NCBI RefSeq assembly: GCF_008802365.1
Contig: NZ_VZQZ01000008.1
Coordinates: 1 to 64,000, forward strand
DNA: 64,000 nucleotides
Direction: 5' to 3'
Origin: Oryzomonas japonica
GTDB lineage: Bacteria; Desulfobacterota; Desulfuromonadia; Geobacterales; Pseudopelobacteraceae
Both the position numbers and the translations under genes were made by a program. Below the pieces are notes generated by a model. It saw only the letters and a list, made by a program, of their open reading frames with translations. It was not told where the DNA came from and did not search any database. Below are positions 1 through 9,016 of this stretch, in pieces. Position 1 is the first letter of the stretch; each line of letters begins with the position of its first letter.

Positions 1-653
1 CCCGCGACCAGATCGGCGGCACCTTCAAGCAGTACTGGAACTCGTTCAAACTGTACGCCAACACCCGGTTTGACCTGCCGAGTGAAACCTTCACCGAACT
101 TCTCACCGGCATCAAATACTTCCCCACGGCAAACCTGATCCTGACCGCGGAATGGTACCAGAGCTACCCGACCTTCGACTCAACGTCCATCTACTCGATA
201 TTTGCCGTTGATCGTTACCAGGAAGCCCTCATCCGTGCCGACTACACCATCAACGACAAACTGTCGGTCAACGCCGGCTACACCAGGCAATTCTATGGTG
301 AGAGCAGCGATGCCTCTGACGTCGTCGAGGTGGGCTGCCGGATTCGTCCGATCGACCAAATACTCATCAGCCTGAACTACGACCACAACAACGGTTACGG
401 CGGCGACCTGAACGGAGGCAGCGCCGAGGTGAACTACACCCCGATCAAGCCTCTGGAACTGGCGGCCGGCCTCCAGTACGACGTCTACCAGTTCGACCGG
501 ACGACCGGAGACGAAACTGCCCGCAAATACTGGGTTGGTGGCAAATACAAACTTGCCAAGAACATGTCCGCGTCCGTCCGGGTTGAAGACAACGTCAATG
601 CCCAGTACAAAAACGACTGGCAAGGTCGTGCGGTCTTCAACTACGACTTTTAG
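1..653 (+). CDS. Outer-membrane beta-barrel porin, C-terminal part (OmbB-like)
   Basis: Partial gene. The frame is open from the window edge (first full codon at position 3), so the start and signal peptide lie upstream; 216 residues are visible. The sequence alternates polar and aromatic residues in short strands separated by turns rich in Asn, Asp and Gly, and it ends in a strand with C-terminal Phe (FNYDF), the usual outer-membrane assembly signal. The stop at 651 is followed by a ribosome binding site for an octaheme cytochrome 15 bp on, then a 12-heme lipoprotein. That order matches the known Geobacter porin-cytochrome conduits OmbB-OmaB-OmcB, in which the barrel holds the cytochromes across the outer membrane. 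The porin role rests on strand pattern and context. Confidence 0.8.
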   Translation, partial: RDQIGGTFKQYWNSFKLYANTRFDLPSETFTELLTGIKYFPTANLILTAEWYQSYPTFDSTSIYSIFAVDRYQEALIRADYTINDKLSVNAGYTRQFYGESSDASDVVEVGCRIRPIDQILISLNYDHNNGYGGDLNGGSAEVNYTPIKPLELAAGLQYDVYQFDRTTGDETARKYWVGGKYKLAKNMSASVRVEDNVNAQYKNDWQGRAVFNYDF

Positions 654-668
654 AAAGGAGGGACCTAC

Positions 669-1373
669 GTGAAGCGAATTGTATTAATCCTGGCACTTCT
701 CGGCTTCGGCCTGATCTGTTTACAGCAACAGTCGTACGCCGACAAGAAGATGTCTCACGCGGAATACGCCAAGATGGCGATCAAGGAATGCAACGACTGC
801 CATAAAGGCGAAGGCATTGCGCCCAACCACGACGCCGACTTTGTGCGTGGCCACCGCGTCCTGGCCAGCAGGGCCGGCAACAACTGCAGTCAATGCCACC
901 AACAGGCCTGGTGTCTCGACTGTCACCAGGGAGGCGGCACGGGGGACGACCTGTCCCAGAGCAATGCGGGCCGCGACTACAAACCGAAAAGCCACCGGAG
1001 CGGTTGGCTGCAGATTCACCCGATCAAGGCTCAGGACAACCAGCAGCAATGCTATCGCTGCCATGATCAGAAATACTGCACGGCATGCCACAGCAAACTT
1101 CCCCAGGCCGGCCTGAAATCACTGGGTTTCAAATCCCACAACAGCCAGGTGGGAGCCAGATGGGGCATGGACCATGCGACCGAAGCGCGGCGGAACCTAC
1201 AGGCGTGCCAGACGTGCCATGCCGACGGCGACACCTGCAAGAAATGCCACAGCACAAAATCAGCAAGCGGTGGCGGTGTGAACCCCCATCCGCGCGGCTT
1301 CAAGGGCGGCAACTACAAAGACAGAAGCGGCGGCAAGGTTTGCTTGCAGTGCCATATGTCGGGAACCTTTTAA
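669..1373 (+). CDS. Periplasmic octaheme c-type cytochrome (OmaB-like)
   Basis: Protein of 234 residues with eight CXXCH motifs (CNDCH, CSQCH, CLDCH, CYRCH, CTACH, CQTCH, CKKCH, CLQCH) and an N-terminal signal peptide of about 25 residues. The start is GTG at 669, supported by AAAGGAGGGA just upstream at 654-663. Eight hemes and this length fit OmaB/OmaC of Geobacter, the periplasmic partner that passes electrons from inner-membrane or periplasmic cytochromes into the outer-membrane conduit. It sits between the porin and the 12-heme lipoprotein with short gaps (15 and 27 bp), so one transcript is likely. Heme count is seen directly; the conduit role is inferred from family and order. Confidence 0.9.
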   Translation: MKRIVLILALLGFGLICLQQQSYADKKMSHAEYAKMAIKECNDCHKGEGIAPNHDADFVRGHRVLASRAGNNCSQCHQQAWCLDCHQGGGTGDDLSQSNAGRDYKPKSHRSGWLQIHPIKAQDNQQQCYRCHDQKYCTACHSKLPQAGLKSLGFKSHNSQVGARWGMDHATEARRNLQACQTCHADGDTCKKCHSTKSASGGGVNPHPRGFKGGNYKDRSGGKVCLQCHMSGTF

Positions 1374-1400
1374 GTAATATCAACCAGAAGGAGGAAAACT

Positions 1401-3782
1401 ATGCAGATCAAGAAGTTAAGCATGATGTTGCTGGGCGCGCTGTCCTGTGCCGTATTGTTGAACGGCTGCGGCGCCAGCAGCAAAGAAGCGGGCGTGCTTC
1501 CAAGCGATGTGCCCAGCGTTGGAGATGCCGTCTGCCGTCAGTGCCACAGCGCCGATGTTGATGCGTTGACTGGTGTGGGCATCGTTGCCCAGTACGATAG
1601 CAGCTCTCCCCACAAAGATTCACCATACGCAAACAACGGTAACGGTTGTGAAGCCTGCCACGGCGGCGGTGCCCAACATAATGGCGTTGGCCCGATCCCC
1701 TACCCAAAGCCGTATGACGGCAACGGTACACGTTGCGCAACCTGCCACACTGGCGGCTATGCTACAAATGCCCCAACCATGTTTGCCAGTTCCAAACATG
1801 CCAATGTTCAAGTGGAGACGTCTAGCCCTTGTCTGCGTTGTCACTCCAATGAAGGCGCGGTTCTGGGTGCCACTTACGGTTTGACCGGCAACAGGACCTT
1901 GATGGACAACACCACGTATCAGGGGCTTGTGCCACTGGCCAAGGAATATACACAGTTCAAGTGTGAAACCTGCCATGAGCATGGCGCCGGACTTCGACCG
2001 GTGAAGACACATGATGCAGCCGGCAACCTCGTCAACTGGAATCCCAGCGGCAGCAATCTCAATAACGACCAGTTCAACTTCTGCACCAGTTGCCATGGGC
2101 TCGTAGACAATGACCGCAAACATGTCATGGCGTCAGGCAATACCCCAACGATATTCGGCACCATATCCACCGTCAAGGTCGGCCATCACGAGACGACCTG
2201 GTATCGTGTCATAGCCACCACCCACTACAACAACCCTAACAATACTGTCAACGGAATCACCGGGTACGTGATTCGGAAAACAGGCGACAAGCCGTGCTTC
2301 GATTGCCATGCACATGAAGCCAGGACAAACACAAATCTGAACAATCCGGCCTCTGCTACCTATAGTGCAGCCAATGAAACCATTTACACCAAGTGGGCAA
2401 GTTCGGGACATGCGGGCGATCTTCTGAAAGCAAAGTACGCAGCAGTCGGCACCACTGCCAACAGCGCAGCTCTTGTTGATACTGCTATGACAACGGGGGT
2501 TAACGACACCACCGCCGCCGCCTGGAATCATTACGACTGGAGCGGTACCAGCCGTCAAACCTGCCAGCGTTGCCATACGGCAACAGGCGCTTCCAACTTC
2601 CTGAGTAATCCTGCGAAATATGACAACACCGCCAATGACTTCTCCCACTTGGCTGGCTGGAAAACCTCTTCCAAAAGCTCGAATCAAAGGGAGATGCTCT
2701 ACTGCTGGGGTTGCCACAGCAATGCCGGCGCCGGAGTGCTGCGCAATCCGGGTGCCTATACGGCCCAGGAATACACAATGAACGGCGCAAAAGCCGCCTA
2801 CCCGGACGTTGTCGCATCAAACCTCTGTATTGCCTGCCATTCGGGTCAGGCCAGTGGAGAAACCATTACCGCCCTTGCTGATACGAGCATGAGCAATGTC
2901 TCATTCGTCAACTCCCATTACATGGCAGCTGCCGGTACGATGTACATGAAGATGGGGTTCATCAACTTCACCTCTCTCACCGCGGTGATCGGTTCCAGCA
3001 CGTATGGACAGACCCTCAAGTCCGACACCGATATCCAGGGCGGCGTTACCAGCTGGCACCGGAAACTCGGTACACCGGCTGTGGAAGGTGATGACCTCGC
3101 TGTTGGTAGCGGCATCCTGACATCCAATGGCCCCTGCGTAACCTGCCACATGAAGGGTTATGAAACCGGTACCGGCTCCAAGCATTTGGCACTGGCGACC
3201 CGCCCCGGTTCCGGTCACTCTCTGGAGATAGACACGAATGCATTCCAGCAGGTCTGCATTAACTGCCACTCTGACAATGGCGGCGCAGCTGATGGGAGCA
3301 CGGTCTGGAGTGTATTGATTCAGCCGGCTTCCGATAAATTCCAGGCTGCGCTGACGGTTGCCACGTCACTGCTGCACAACAACTTCAACATCGACTATGA
3401 CTCTGCCAACTACCCCTACTTCTTCCCGGTTGGCGTAGACCATACTGTCAGGACAAATGGTGTAACCGACTGGACTCGTAGTGGCGCGTTGACCAATGCG
3501 CAGGCCAAGAAGCTGATGGGGGCTTGCTTCAATATCAACATGCTCAGCCGCGAGCCTGGTGCTTACATCCATGCACGTACGTATTCCCAGCGGTTATTGT
3601 ACGATACCATCGACTTCCTGGATGACAAGGCGATGAATATGTCTGTTGGGGCAACGTTAGTTGCGGCACCATTCAGCTATACTAAAGGTACTGACGCCAA
3701 TACAGGTACTACCCCTGTTGTCTCATACCTGTTGAACCACAGCCACGGAACCGGTGCATGGAGCAGTCCGGAACGCCCGTAA
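1401..3782 (+). CDS. Outer-membrane dodecaheme cytochrome c lipoprotein (OmcB-like)
   Basis: Protein of 793 residues with a lipoprotein signal (LLNGC, lipidated Cys23) and twelve CXXCH motifs: CRQCH, CEACH, CATCH, CLRCH, CETCH, CTSCH, CFDCH, CQRCH, CWGCH, CIACH, CVTCH, CINCH. Twelve hemes with a lipidated N-terminus is the composition of Geobacter OmcB/OmcC, the cell-surface module of the porin-cytochrome conduit that reduces Fe(III) and other extracellular acceptors. AGGAGG precedes the ATG, and a strong terminator follows at 3822-3850, so this is the last gene of the operon. The last ~170 residues carry no hemes. Upstream promoters or riboswitches would lie outside the window. Confidence 0.92.
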   Translation: MQIKKLSMMLLGALSCAVLLNGCGASSKEAGVLPSDVPSVGDAVCRQCHSADVDALTGVGIVAQYDSSSPHKDSPYANNGNGCEACHGGGAQHNGVGPIPYPKPYDGNGTRCATCHTGGYATNAPTMFASSKHANVQVETSSPCLRCHSNEGAVLGATYGLTGNRTLMDNTTYQGLVPLAKEYTQFKCETCHEHGAGLRPVKTHDAAGNLVNWNPSGSNLNNDQFNFCTSCHGLVDNDRKHVMASGNTPTIFGTISTVKVGHHETTWYRVIATTHYNNPNNTVNGITGYVIRKTGDKPCFDCHAHEARTNTNLNNPASATYSAANETIYTKWASSGHAGDLLKAKYAAVGTTANSAALVDTAMTTGVNDTTAAAWNHYDWSGTSRQTCQRCHTATGASNFLSNPAKYDNTANDFSHLAGWKTSSKSSNQREMLYCWGCHSNAGAGVLRNPGAYTAQEYTMNGAKAAYPDVVASNLCIACHSGQASGETITALADTSMSNVSFVNSHYMAAAGTMYMKMGFINFTSLTAVIGSSTYGQTLKSDTDIQGGVTSWHRKLGTPAVEGDDLAVGSGILTSNGPCVTCHMKGYETGTGSKHLALATRPGSGHSLEIDTNAFQQVCINCHSDNGGAADGSTVWSVLIQPASDKFQAALTVATSLLHNNFNIDYDSANYPYFFPVGVDHTVRTNGVTDWTRSGALTNAQAKKLMGACFNINMLSREPGAYIHARTYSQRLLYDTIDFLDDKAMNMSVGATLVAAPFSYTKGTDANTGTTPVVSYLLNHSHGTGAWSSPERP

Positions 3783-3821
3783 CCTGATCTGCAGTTTCTG
3801 CAATTCATAGATGTTAAATTG

Positions 3822-3850
3822 CCCCGCCTCGCAAGAGGCGGGGTTTTCTT
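3822..3850 (+). terminator. Rho-independent terminator of the cytochrome operon
   Basis: A perfect 9-bp stem, CCCCGCCTC paired with GAGGCGGGG around a GCAA tetraloop, is followed by TTTTCTT. It lies 40 bp past the stop of the 12-heme cytochrome. Confidence 0.92.
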
Positions 3851-3879
3851 ATGGCCGGTAATTTGCTATTCTTATTTCG

Positions 3880-5034
3880 ATGAACATATCCCACAAAAAA
3901 ATCAATATACTGGCATCCTGCCTGGCCCTCTCCCTGCTGTCCCATATCCTCTTCCTTTACACCTTGAGAATGTTCGGGACCTACACCTTTGTGGCGCCGG
4001 TCAACCATACCCAGGCCGTCATGGTCGATCTGGCCAAGCTCCGTGAAAACAGCGCGCCGGTGGACCCCCAAAAACCCCGGGAGGCCAGCGATGAAGGCAA
4101 GAGCCCGCAGGAAGAACCGGGGGAAAAACGGCATGGAGCCCAAGCGGGAAAGGCCGACAGCCCGGCACCGACGGCGGGGCCGGCAGAGCATGTGAAGCTG
4201 AAGCCGGCCGACAGTCCCACCCCCAAGAAACAGAAAATCGACACACCTGCGGAGAGCAGTCAACCGGCAAGCGCTCCGCTGCCTGGTGCTGCGCGCAAGG
4301 CAGCGACCGCACCGGCAATCGCCCCGCCTCTGAGGACGGCGGGAGAGTTTCTGGCGTCCAAGAACGAGAAGCTCACGTACGCCATAAGCCTGCTCGGCCT
4401 TCCGGTGGGTAACGCCGAACTGGAGGCTAAAAACGAAAACGGAGAAGTCCGGATTACCCTGCGGATCAAGTCGAATACCGCAATCTCCAGCCTCTACCCC
4501 GTGGACGACGTCGTCGAAACGCGCCACATCGCCGGGAACTTCCTCATTACGAAGATAAAACAGCAGGAAGGCTCATTTAAAAGCGATATAGGATTCACCC
4601 TGTTTTTGCGGGACAAGAGCGTCTTCTGGATCGATCTTCTGAAAAAACGCAGCATAAAGGAATCCATTCCGACCAGCGACGTGCTCGATACCCTGTCGGG
4701 ATTTTACTATCTGAGAAACCGGGCTTTGCAGGTCGGCACGACGGAGATGCTCCACATTTACGACAGCGAAGTCTATGCAGACGTGCCGGTAGAGGTCCTG
4801 CGCCGGGAAAAGATGCGTCTGCCCAATTTGAAGGAAGTGAATACCGTGGTTGTCCGCCCGCTCCAGCAGACCGCCGGGATTTTCAGGCGAACGGGGGAGA
4901 TCCTGATCTGGATGACCGATGACGCCAACAAGGTGCCGGTCAGAATCGTCACCTCGATTGCGCTCGGCAAGGTAACGGCTGACCTTGTGTCGGCTGAAAC
5001 GACGCCTGTGGACGAAAAAGCCAAGGAAAAATAG
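3880..5034 (+). CDS. DUF3108 envelope protein with N-terminal anchor
   Basis: Protein of 384 residues. Residues ~9-30 form one hydrophobic segment (anchor or uncleaved signal). Residues ~50-145 are low-complexity Pro/Ala/Lys/Glu sequence like the periplasm-spanning part of TonB-type proteins. Residues ~160-375 resemble DUF3108 (LTYAISLLGLPVGNAEL near the start, then beta-rich sequence). The function of DUF3108 is unknown; members are periplasmic or envelope proteins. It is the first gene of a set with mtgA and rlmN (38-bp gap, then a 4-bp overlap), so a link to cell-wall biology is possible but not shown. Confidence 0.8.
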   Translation: MNISHKKINILASCLALSLLSHILFLYTLRMFGTYTFVAPVNHTQAVMVDLAKLRENSAPVDPQKPREASDEGKSPQEEPGEKRHGAQAGKADSPAPTAGPAEHVKLKPADSPTPKKQKIDTPAESSQPASAPLPGAARKAATAPAIAPPLRTAGEFLASKNEKLTYAISLLGLPVGNAELEAKNENGEVRITLRIKSNTAISSLYPVDDVVETRHIAGNFLITKIKQQEGSFKSDIGFTLFLRDKSVFWIDLLKKRSIKESIPTSDVLDTLSGFYYLRNRALQVGTTEMLHIYDSEVYADVPVEVLRREKMRLPNLKEVNTVVVRPLQQTAGIFRRTGEILIWMTDDANKVPVRIVTSIALGKVTADLVSAETTPVDEKAKEK

Positions 5035-5072
5035 TTCCCGCCACGGCCATATTCTGGTAATAATAGCACCTT

Positions 5073-6014
5073 ATGAAAAAGCTCATTCACTACACCCTGC
5101 TGGTCATCGCCTGTTACCTCGCCTATGTCGTCATTTCCCTGAGCCTGGCCCCGCCGGTCTCCAGCCTGACCGACCGAAAATTCACCATGACCATTCAGGT
5201 CAAGGACTGGCAGGGGGAGTACCATCCCTTTGTGGTCGGGCCGCCGAACCGCTACTGGACCCCTTCCGGCCGTATCCCGCCCGAGATGAAGTGGGCGGTG
5301 ATCCTGGCCGAGGACAGCAACTTCTACACGCATGAAGGTTTCGACGTCAAGGCCATCAAGAACGCCATCAAGTACGACCTGGAAAAGAAAAGCCTCAAAC
5401 GCGGCGCCTCCACCATCACCCAGCAGACCGCCAAAAACCTGTTCCTCTCCCGGGAAAAGACCATCACCCGCAAGCTCAAGGAGATCTACCTGGCCTGGCG
5501 CATGGAGCAGGAGTTGAGCAAGGGGCGCATCATCGAACTCTACCTGAACGTGGTCGAGTTGGGGCCGATGGTCTACGGTATCGGCAACGGCGCCCATTAC
5601 TACTTCGGCAAACCGGCCTCGGCCCTGACCCCGAGGGAGTGCGCCTTCCTGGCCGCCATGCTGCCCGGCCCCCGGGTCGCCTATAATCCCTACAAGAACC
5701 TGGGGAAGGTGCTGCGCCGCTCCAACATGATCCTCCGGCTGTTACGCCAGAAGGGGGTCCTGAGCGAAGGCGAGTACCAGGCCGCCTTGGCCCAACAGCC
5801 GAATATAGCCGGGATGCAGCGCAAGGTGGATAAGAGCATCGCTACGCCGCCCGTATTCACGGCGCCGTCGTCGGCCAAAAACGAGCCGGCGGAACCTCCG
5901 GCTGATGCGGGACCGGAGAAGACGCCGGAAGGGGAAAGTACGCCTTCAGGGGAGCCGCCGGCCGGCGGACAGCAGCCGGCAACGCCGGATGATACCGGCC
6001 AGGAAAAGAAATGA
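5073..6014 (+). CDS. mtgA: Monofunctional peptidoglycan glycosyltransferase
   Basis: GT51 family enzyme of 313 residues that polymerises lipid II into glycan strands at the outer face of the inner membrane. It has an N-terminal membrane anchor (~5-26), the catalytic motif [13 protein letters not shown] with Glu80, and the second motif [17 protein letters not shown] (~109-125). There is no transpeptidase domain, which separates it from class A penicillin-binding proteins. Beyond the ~230-residue core is an unusual tail of about 50 residues rich in Pro, Glu, Gly and Ala, probably disordered. Its stop overlaps the rlmN start as ATGA at 6011-6014, implying translational coupling. No clear Shine-Dalgarno precedes the ATG. 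Confidence 0.92.
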   Translation: MKKLIHYTLLVIACYLAYVVISLSLAPPVSSLTDRKFTMTIQVKDWQGEYHPFVVGPPNRYWTPSGRIPPEMKWAVILAEDSNFYTHEGFDVKAIKNAIKYDLEKKSLKRGASTITQQTAKNLFLSREKTITRKLKEIYLAWRMEQELSKGRIIELYLNVVELGPMVYGIGNGAHYYFGKPASALTPRECAFLAAMLPGPRVAYNPYKNLGKVLRRSNMILRLLRQKGVLSEGEYQAALAQQPNIAGMQRKVDKSIATPPVFTAPSSAKNEPAEPPADAGPEKTPEGESTPSGEPPAGGQQPATPDDTGQEKK

Positions 6015-7048
6015 ATACCGTAATGACGGGGAAGACCGATCTCAAAAATCTGACGCTGCCGGCTCTGGAGCTGTTCCTCCAGGGCAAGGGCAAGGAGCGC
6101 TTCCGCGCCACTCAGATATTCAAGTGGATCTACCAGCATAATGCCCGTTCGTTCGAGGAGATGAGCAACATCTCCAAGGATCTGCGGGCCGAGTTGGCCG
6201 AGACCGCCTTTATCAGCGACCTTGAGCCGGAAGCGGTCGAGGAGGGGAGCGACGGGACGCGCAAGTATCTCTTCGTCCTTTCCGACGGCAACGCCGTCGA
6301 AGCGGTGCTGATCCCGGACGAGGGGCGCAACACCCTGTGCATCTCGTCCCAGGCCGGCTGCGCCATGGGGTGCGAGTTCTGTCTCACCGGGACCTTCAAG
6401 CTGACCCGCAACCTGACCACGGCCGAGATCATCAACCAGATCATGGCGGTCAGGCGGGAGTTCGATATCCGCAACATCGTCATGATGGGCATGGGCGAAC
6501 CGCTCCACAACCTGGACAACGTCATCCCGGCCATCCAGATCATGATCGACGGTAATGGCCTGCAATTTTCCAACCGGCGCGTGACGGTCTCGACCTGCGG
6601 GCTGGTGCCGGAGATGGAGCGGCTCGGCCGCGAGGTGCCGACCGTCAATCTGGCGGTTTCGCTGAATGCCACCACCGACGAACTGCGCGACCGGATCATG
6701 CCGGTCAACCGGAGGTATCCGCTCAGGGAACTGCTCCGGGCCTGCAAGGAGTTTCCGTTGCCGGGGCGGCGCAAGGTTACCTTCGAATATGTCATGTTGG
6801 GGGGGCTGAACGATACGTTGGAGGATGCCAAGCGCCTGCTGCGCCTGACCAGCGACATCCCCAACAAGGTGAATCTGATCCCCTTCAACGAACATGAGGG
6901 GTGCGATCTCACGGCGCCGACCCGCGCTGCCGTGGATGCCTTCCATAAATACCTGATCGACCGCCATGTGACGGTCATCACCCGCGATAGCCGCGGCGGC
7001 GACATCTCGGCGGCCTGCGGCCAACTCAAGGGGCGGCTTAAAAAATGA
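6011..7048 (+). CDS. rlmN: 23S rRNA (A2503-C2)/tRNA (A37-C2) methyltransferase
   Basis: Radical SAM methyltransferase of 345 residues, the usual RlmN length. The cluster motif C-x3-C-x2-C is at Cys117, Cys121 and Cys124 ([12 protein letters not shown]). Cys110, just before it, and the Cys in [10 protein letters not shown] near the C-terminus match conserved RlmN cysteines, the latter being the one that forms the covalent RNA intermediate. The GEPLHN motif for SAM binding is present. It methylates A2503 at the peptidyl-transferase exit and A37 of some tRNAs. It overlaps mtgA by 4 bp, and a terminator follows at 7069. Confidence 0.96.
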   Translation: MNTVMTGKTDLKNLTLPALELFLQGKGKERFRATQIFKWIYQHNARSFEEMSNISKDLRAELAETAFISDLEPEAVEEGSDGTRKYLFVLSDGNAVEAVLIPDEGRNTLCISSQAGCAMGCEFCLTGTFKLTRNLTTAEIINQIMAVRREFDIRNIVMMGMGEPLHNLDNVIPAIQIMIDGNGLQFSNRRVTVSTCGLVPEMERLGREVPTVNLAVSLNATTDELRDRIMPVNRRYPLRELLRACKEFPLPGRRKVTFEYVMLGGLNDTLEDAKRLLRLTSDIPNKVNLIPFNEHEGCDLTAPTRAAVDAFHKYLIDRHVTVITRDSRGGDISAACGQLKGRLKK

Positions 7049-7068
7049 TCGGTAATGAATAAAAAAAA

Positions 7069-7102
7069 CCTCGGAGGCCGGTAAGGCTTCCGAGGTTTTT
7101 TT
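7069..7102 (+). terminator. Terminator after rlmN, probably bidirectional
   Basis: An 11-bp stem (CCTCGGAGGCC with GGCTTCCGAGG, one G-T pair) around GGTAA is followed by seven T on the plus strand and preceded by eight A. It could therefore also stop transcripts from the minus-strand helicase gene. Confidence 0.92.
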
Positions 7103-7137
7103 GTTCGTCCAACGTCTAGCAGTCTGTTGAAAAATCC

Positions 7138-7258
7138 AGGTTGTTCAAAAATAGTCAGATCGTCGTAACCGCAGCAGGCCCTGAGGAGGCGTAGCAGCGC
7201 TACGCCGCACGAAAGGGCTGGCGAGGACGACGGCGAGATGGCTGTTTTTCAACAACCT
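7138..7258 (+). repeat. 121-bp intergenic palindromic repeat, copy R1
   Basis: Runs from AGGTTGTTCAAAAATAGTC to GGCTGTTTTTCAACAACCT with a central palindrome around GTAGCAGCGCTACGC. The ends are imperfect inverted repeats, and the copy ends two bases before the stop codon of the convergent helicase gene. A partial extra arm (CTGTTGAAAAATCC) lies just before it. Six further copies occur in this window (R2-R7). Confidence 0.9.
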
Positions 7259-7259
7259 T

Positions 7260-8609
7260 CTAGCGGGTTTCGGATGGTGCCCGCCTGTTGCGATACTCCA
7301 CAACCGGCTGGTAGCCCGGGGTGCGCCGCGGCCTGGCGGCGGCGGATTTACCGGAATTATCCCACGGTTTTCCCTGTCCCTGCGAGGCGTTGGACTTGCC
7401 GCCCGGCTTGCCGAAACGGTTTGCTCCCGACCCTGCCGGCCTTTTCGCCCCTCCGGCGCTCCGCCGCAGGACGGCGAGGGGGGGCAGACCTTCAATATTC
7501 TGCTCGGGCAGCCTCTTGCCGATGAAACGCTCGATCTTCTCGAGATAACTCACTTCCGACCGCGACACAAAGGAGATGGCGATACCGGAAGCGCCGGCGC
7601 GGCCGGTGCGGCCGATGCGGTGGACATAGTCCTCGGCAAAGCGCGGCAGGTCGAAGTTGATGACGTGGCTGATCCCGGTGACGTCTAGGCCGCGTGCGGC
7701 CACATCGGTGGCCACCAACAGGCGGATGCCGCCGCGGCGCATGCGCTCGATGGTCTTGTTGCGGGCGATCTGGTTCATATCGCCGTGCAATGCCGCAGCC
7801 TGATGGCCGTTGCGGGTGAGTTCGCGCGCCAGTTCGTCGGCATCGCGCTTGGTGGCCGAGAAGATGATGGCCCTGGTGAGTTTTTCGTCGCTGACCAGAT
7901 AGTTGAGGAGTTCCTTTTTATGGTGCAGGCTGTCGGCCACGTGCAGGCGCTGCTCGATCAGGGCGTTGGAGGTGGTCCGCACGGCCAGCTCCACCCGTTG
8001 CGGGTTGCGCAGCATGCGTTCCGCCATTCTACTGACGGTGGCATCCATGGTGGCGGTAAACATCATGGTTTGGCGATCCGAGGGAGCGCGGGCCACGATC
8101 TTCTCCATGTCTTCGCTGAAACCCATGTCCAGCATGCGGTCGGCCTCATCCAGGATCAGCATCTCAAGGCGGTCCAGGCGGACGCTGCCGCGTTCCAGGT
8201 GATCCAGCAGACGGCCCGGCGTGGCGACGATAATGTCCACCGGAGCGGAGAGCAGGCGCAACTGCTCGCGATAGGGCATCCCCCCCAGCAGCGTGCCGCA
8301 ACGGGGGCGAAAGCTGCGGCCGTAGGTGCGGGCGGCCTCCATGACCTGGCCCGCCAGTTCGCGGGTCGGTGTGAGGACCAGGATGCGGGGGCCTTTGCCG
8401 GGCACGGCGGAGGGTGTCGCCAGGCGCTGCAAGGCCGGCAATACGAATGCCGCCGTTTTACCGGTCCCGGTCTGGGCCGTGGCGATCAGGTCGTGGCCGG
8501 CCATGGCCAGGGGTATGGATTGTTCCTGTACGGGTGTGGGGGTAGTGTAGCCGCAGTCGGCCACCGCCTTGAGGATGGCCGCATTGAGGCCCAGTTCGTC
8601 AAACGTCAT
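7260..8609 (-). CDS. rhlE: DEAD-box ATP-dependent RNA helicase (RhlE type)
   Basis: Protein of 449 residues with the full motif set: Phe3 and PTPVQEQ (Q motif), AQTGTGKT (Walker A, ~45-52), PTRELA, TPGRLLD, DEAD (154-157), TAT in place of SAT, ARGLDV and HRIGRTGRAG. The last ~75 residues are a basic, Gly/Ser/Pro-rich tail of the kind that gives RhlE-type helicases extra RNA affinity. It unwinds short RNA duplexes in ribosome assembly or mRNA turnover and is often cold-induced. AAGGAA precedes the start. The symbol is by closest family; RhlB and SrmB relatives share these motifs. Confidence 0.9.
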   Translation of the reverse strand: MTFDELGLNAAILKAVADCGYTTPTPVQEQSIPLAMAGHDLIATAQTGTGKTAAFVLPALQRLATPSAVPGKGPRILVLTPTRELAGQVMEAARTYGRSFRPRCGTLLGGMPYREQLRLLSAPVDIIVATPGRLLDHLERGSVRLDRLEMLILDEADRMLDMGFSEDMEKIVARAPSDRQTMMFTATMDATVSRMAERMLRNPQRVELAVRTTSNALIEQRLHVADSLHHKKELLNYLVSDEKLTRAIIFSATKRDADELARELTRNGHQAAALHGDMNQIARNKTIERMRRGGIRLLVATDVAARGLDVTGISHVINFDLPRFAEDYVHRIGRTGRAGASGIAISFVSRSEVSYLEKIERFIGKRLPEQNIEGLPPLAVLRRSAGGAKRPAGSGANRFGKPGGKSNASQGQGKPWDNSGKSAAARPRRTPGYQPVVEYRNRRAPSETR

Positions 8610-8612
8610 TGA

Positions 8613-9016
8613 GTCTATTCCTTTTCTTTGGTGTTACCGGTGTAGAGACAGGCGCGCTCGGGCCGCAGGATCAACCAGAATGATCCATGGACAGGACGGC
8701 AGTACCGTGCGGCAGACATAATCTTCGCCTGCCAAATGGTCTGCTTGGTTCAATGGGATAATTGAATGCAGGAGGGGCAGAATGCGATGATCAAAAGAAA
8801 AACGACGGACACCATGCCGTCGTTTCGGGTGTAAGTCTTTCATCATGATAAAGGCCTTGATGCAGAAAGGCAAGCACTAAATTTTGCCGGCCGGAGAAGC
8901 GCGGCATGAGAAGCCGCCCGGAAAGCGGCATTATGGAAAATAACGGTTGAAGTTTGCGCCCAAAACACTTACAGTTTACGGCGTTTTAGCGAAACATTCG
9001 GGCAAGGAGCGGGATC
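8613..9016. other. Intergenic region between divergent helicase and mtnP
   Basis: About 400 bp with no convincing gene. It should hold the promoters of the two divergent genes, but no clear -35/-10 pair stands out. A short GC-rich inverted repeat (GCCGC/GCGGC, 8913-8929) is the only visible structure. Confidence 0.5.

Noticed and set aside
8634-8873. 79-codon minus-strand open frame upstream of the helicase gene
   Set aside because: No ribosome binding site, no recognisable fold and atypical composition; treated as intergenic.
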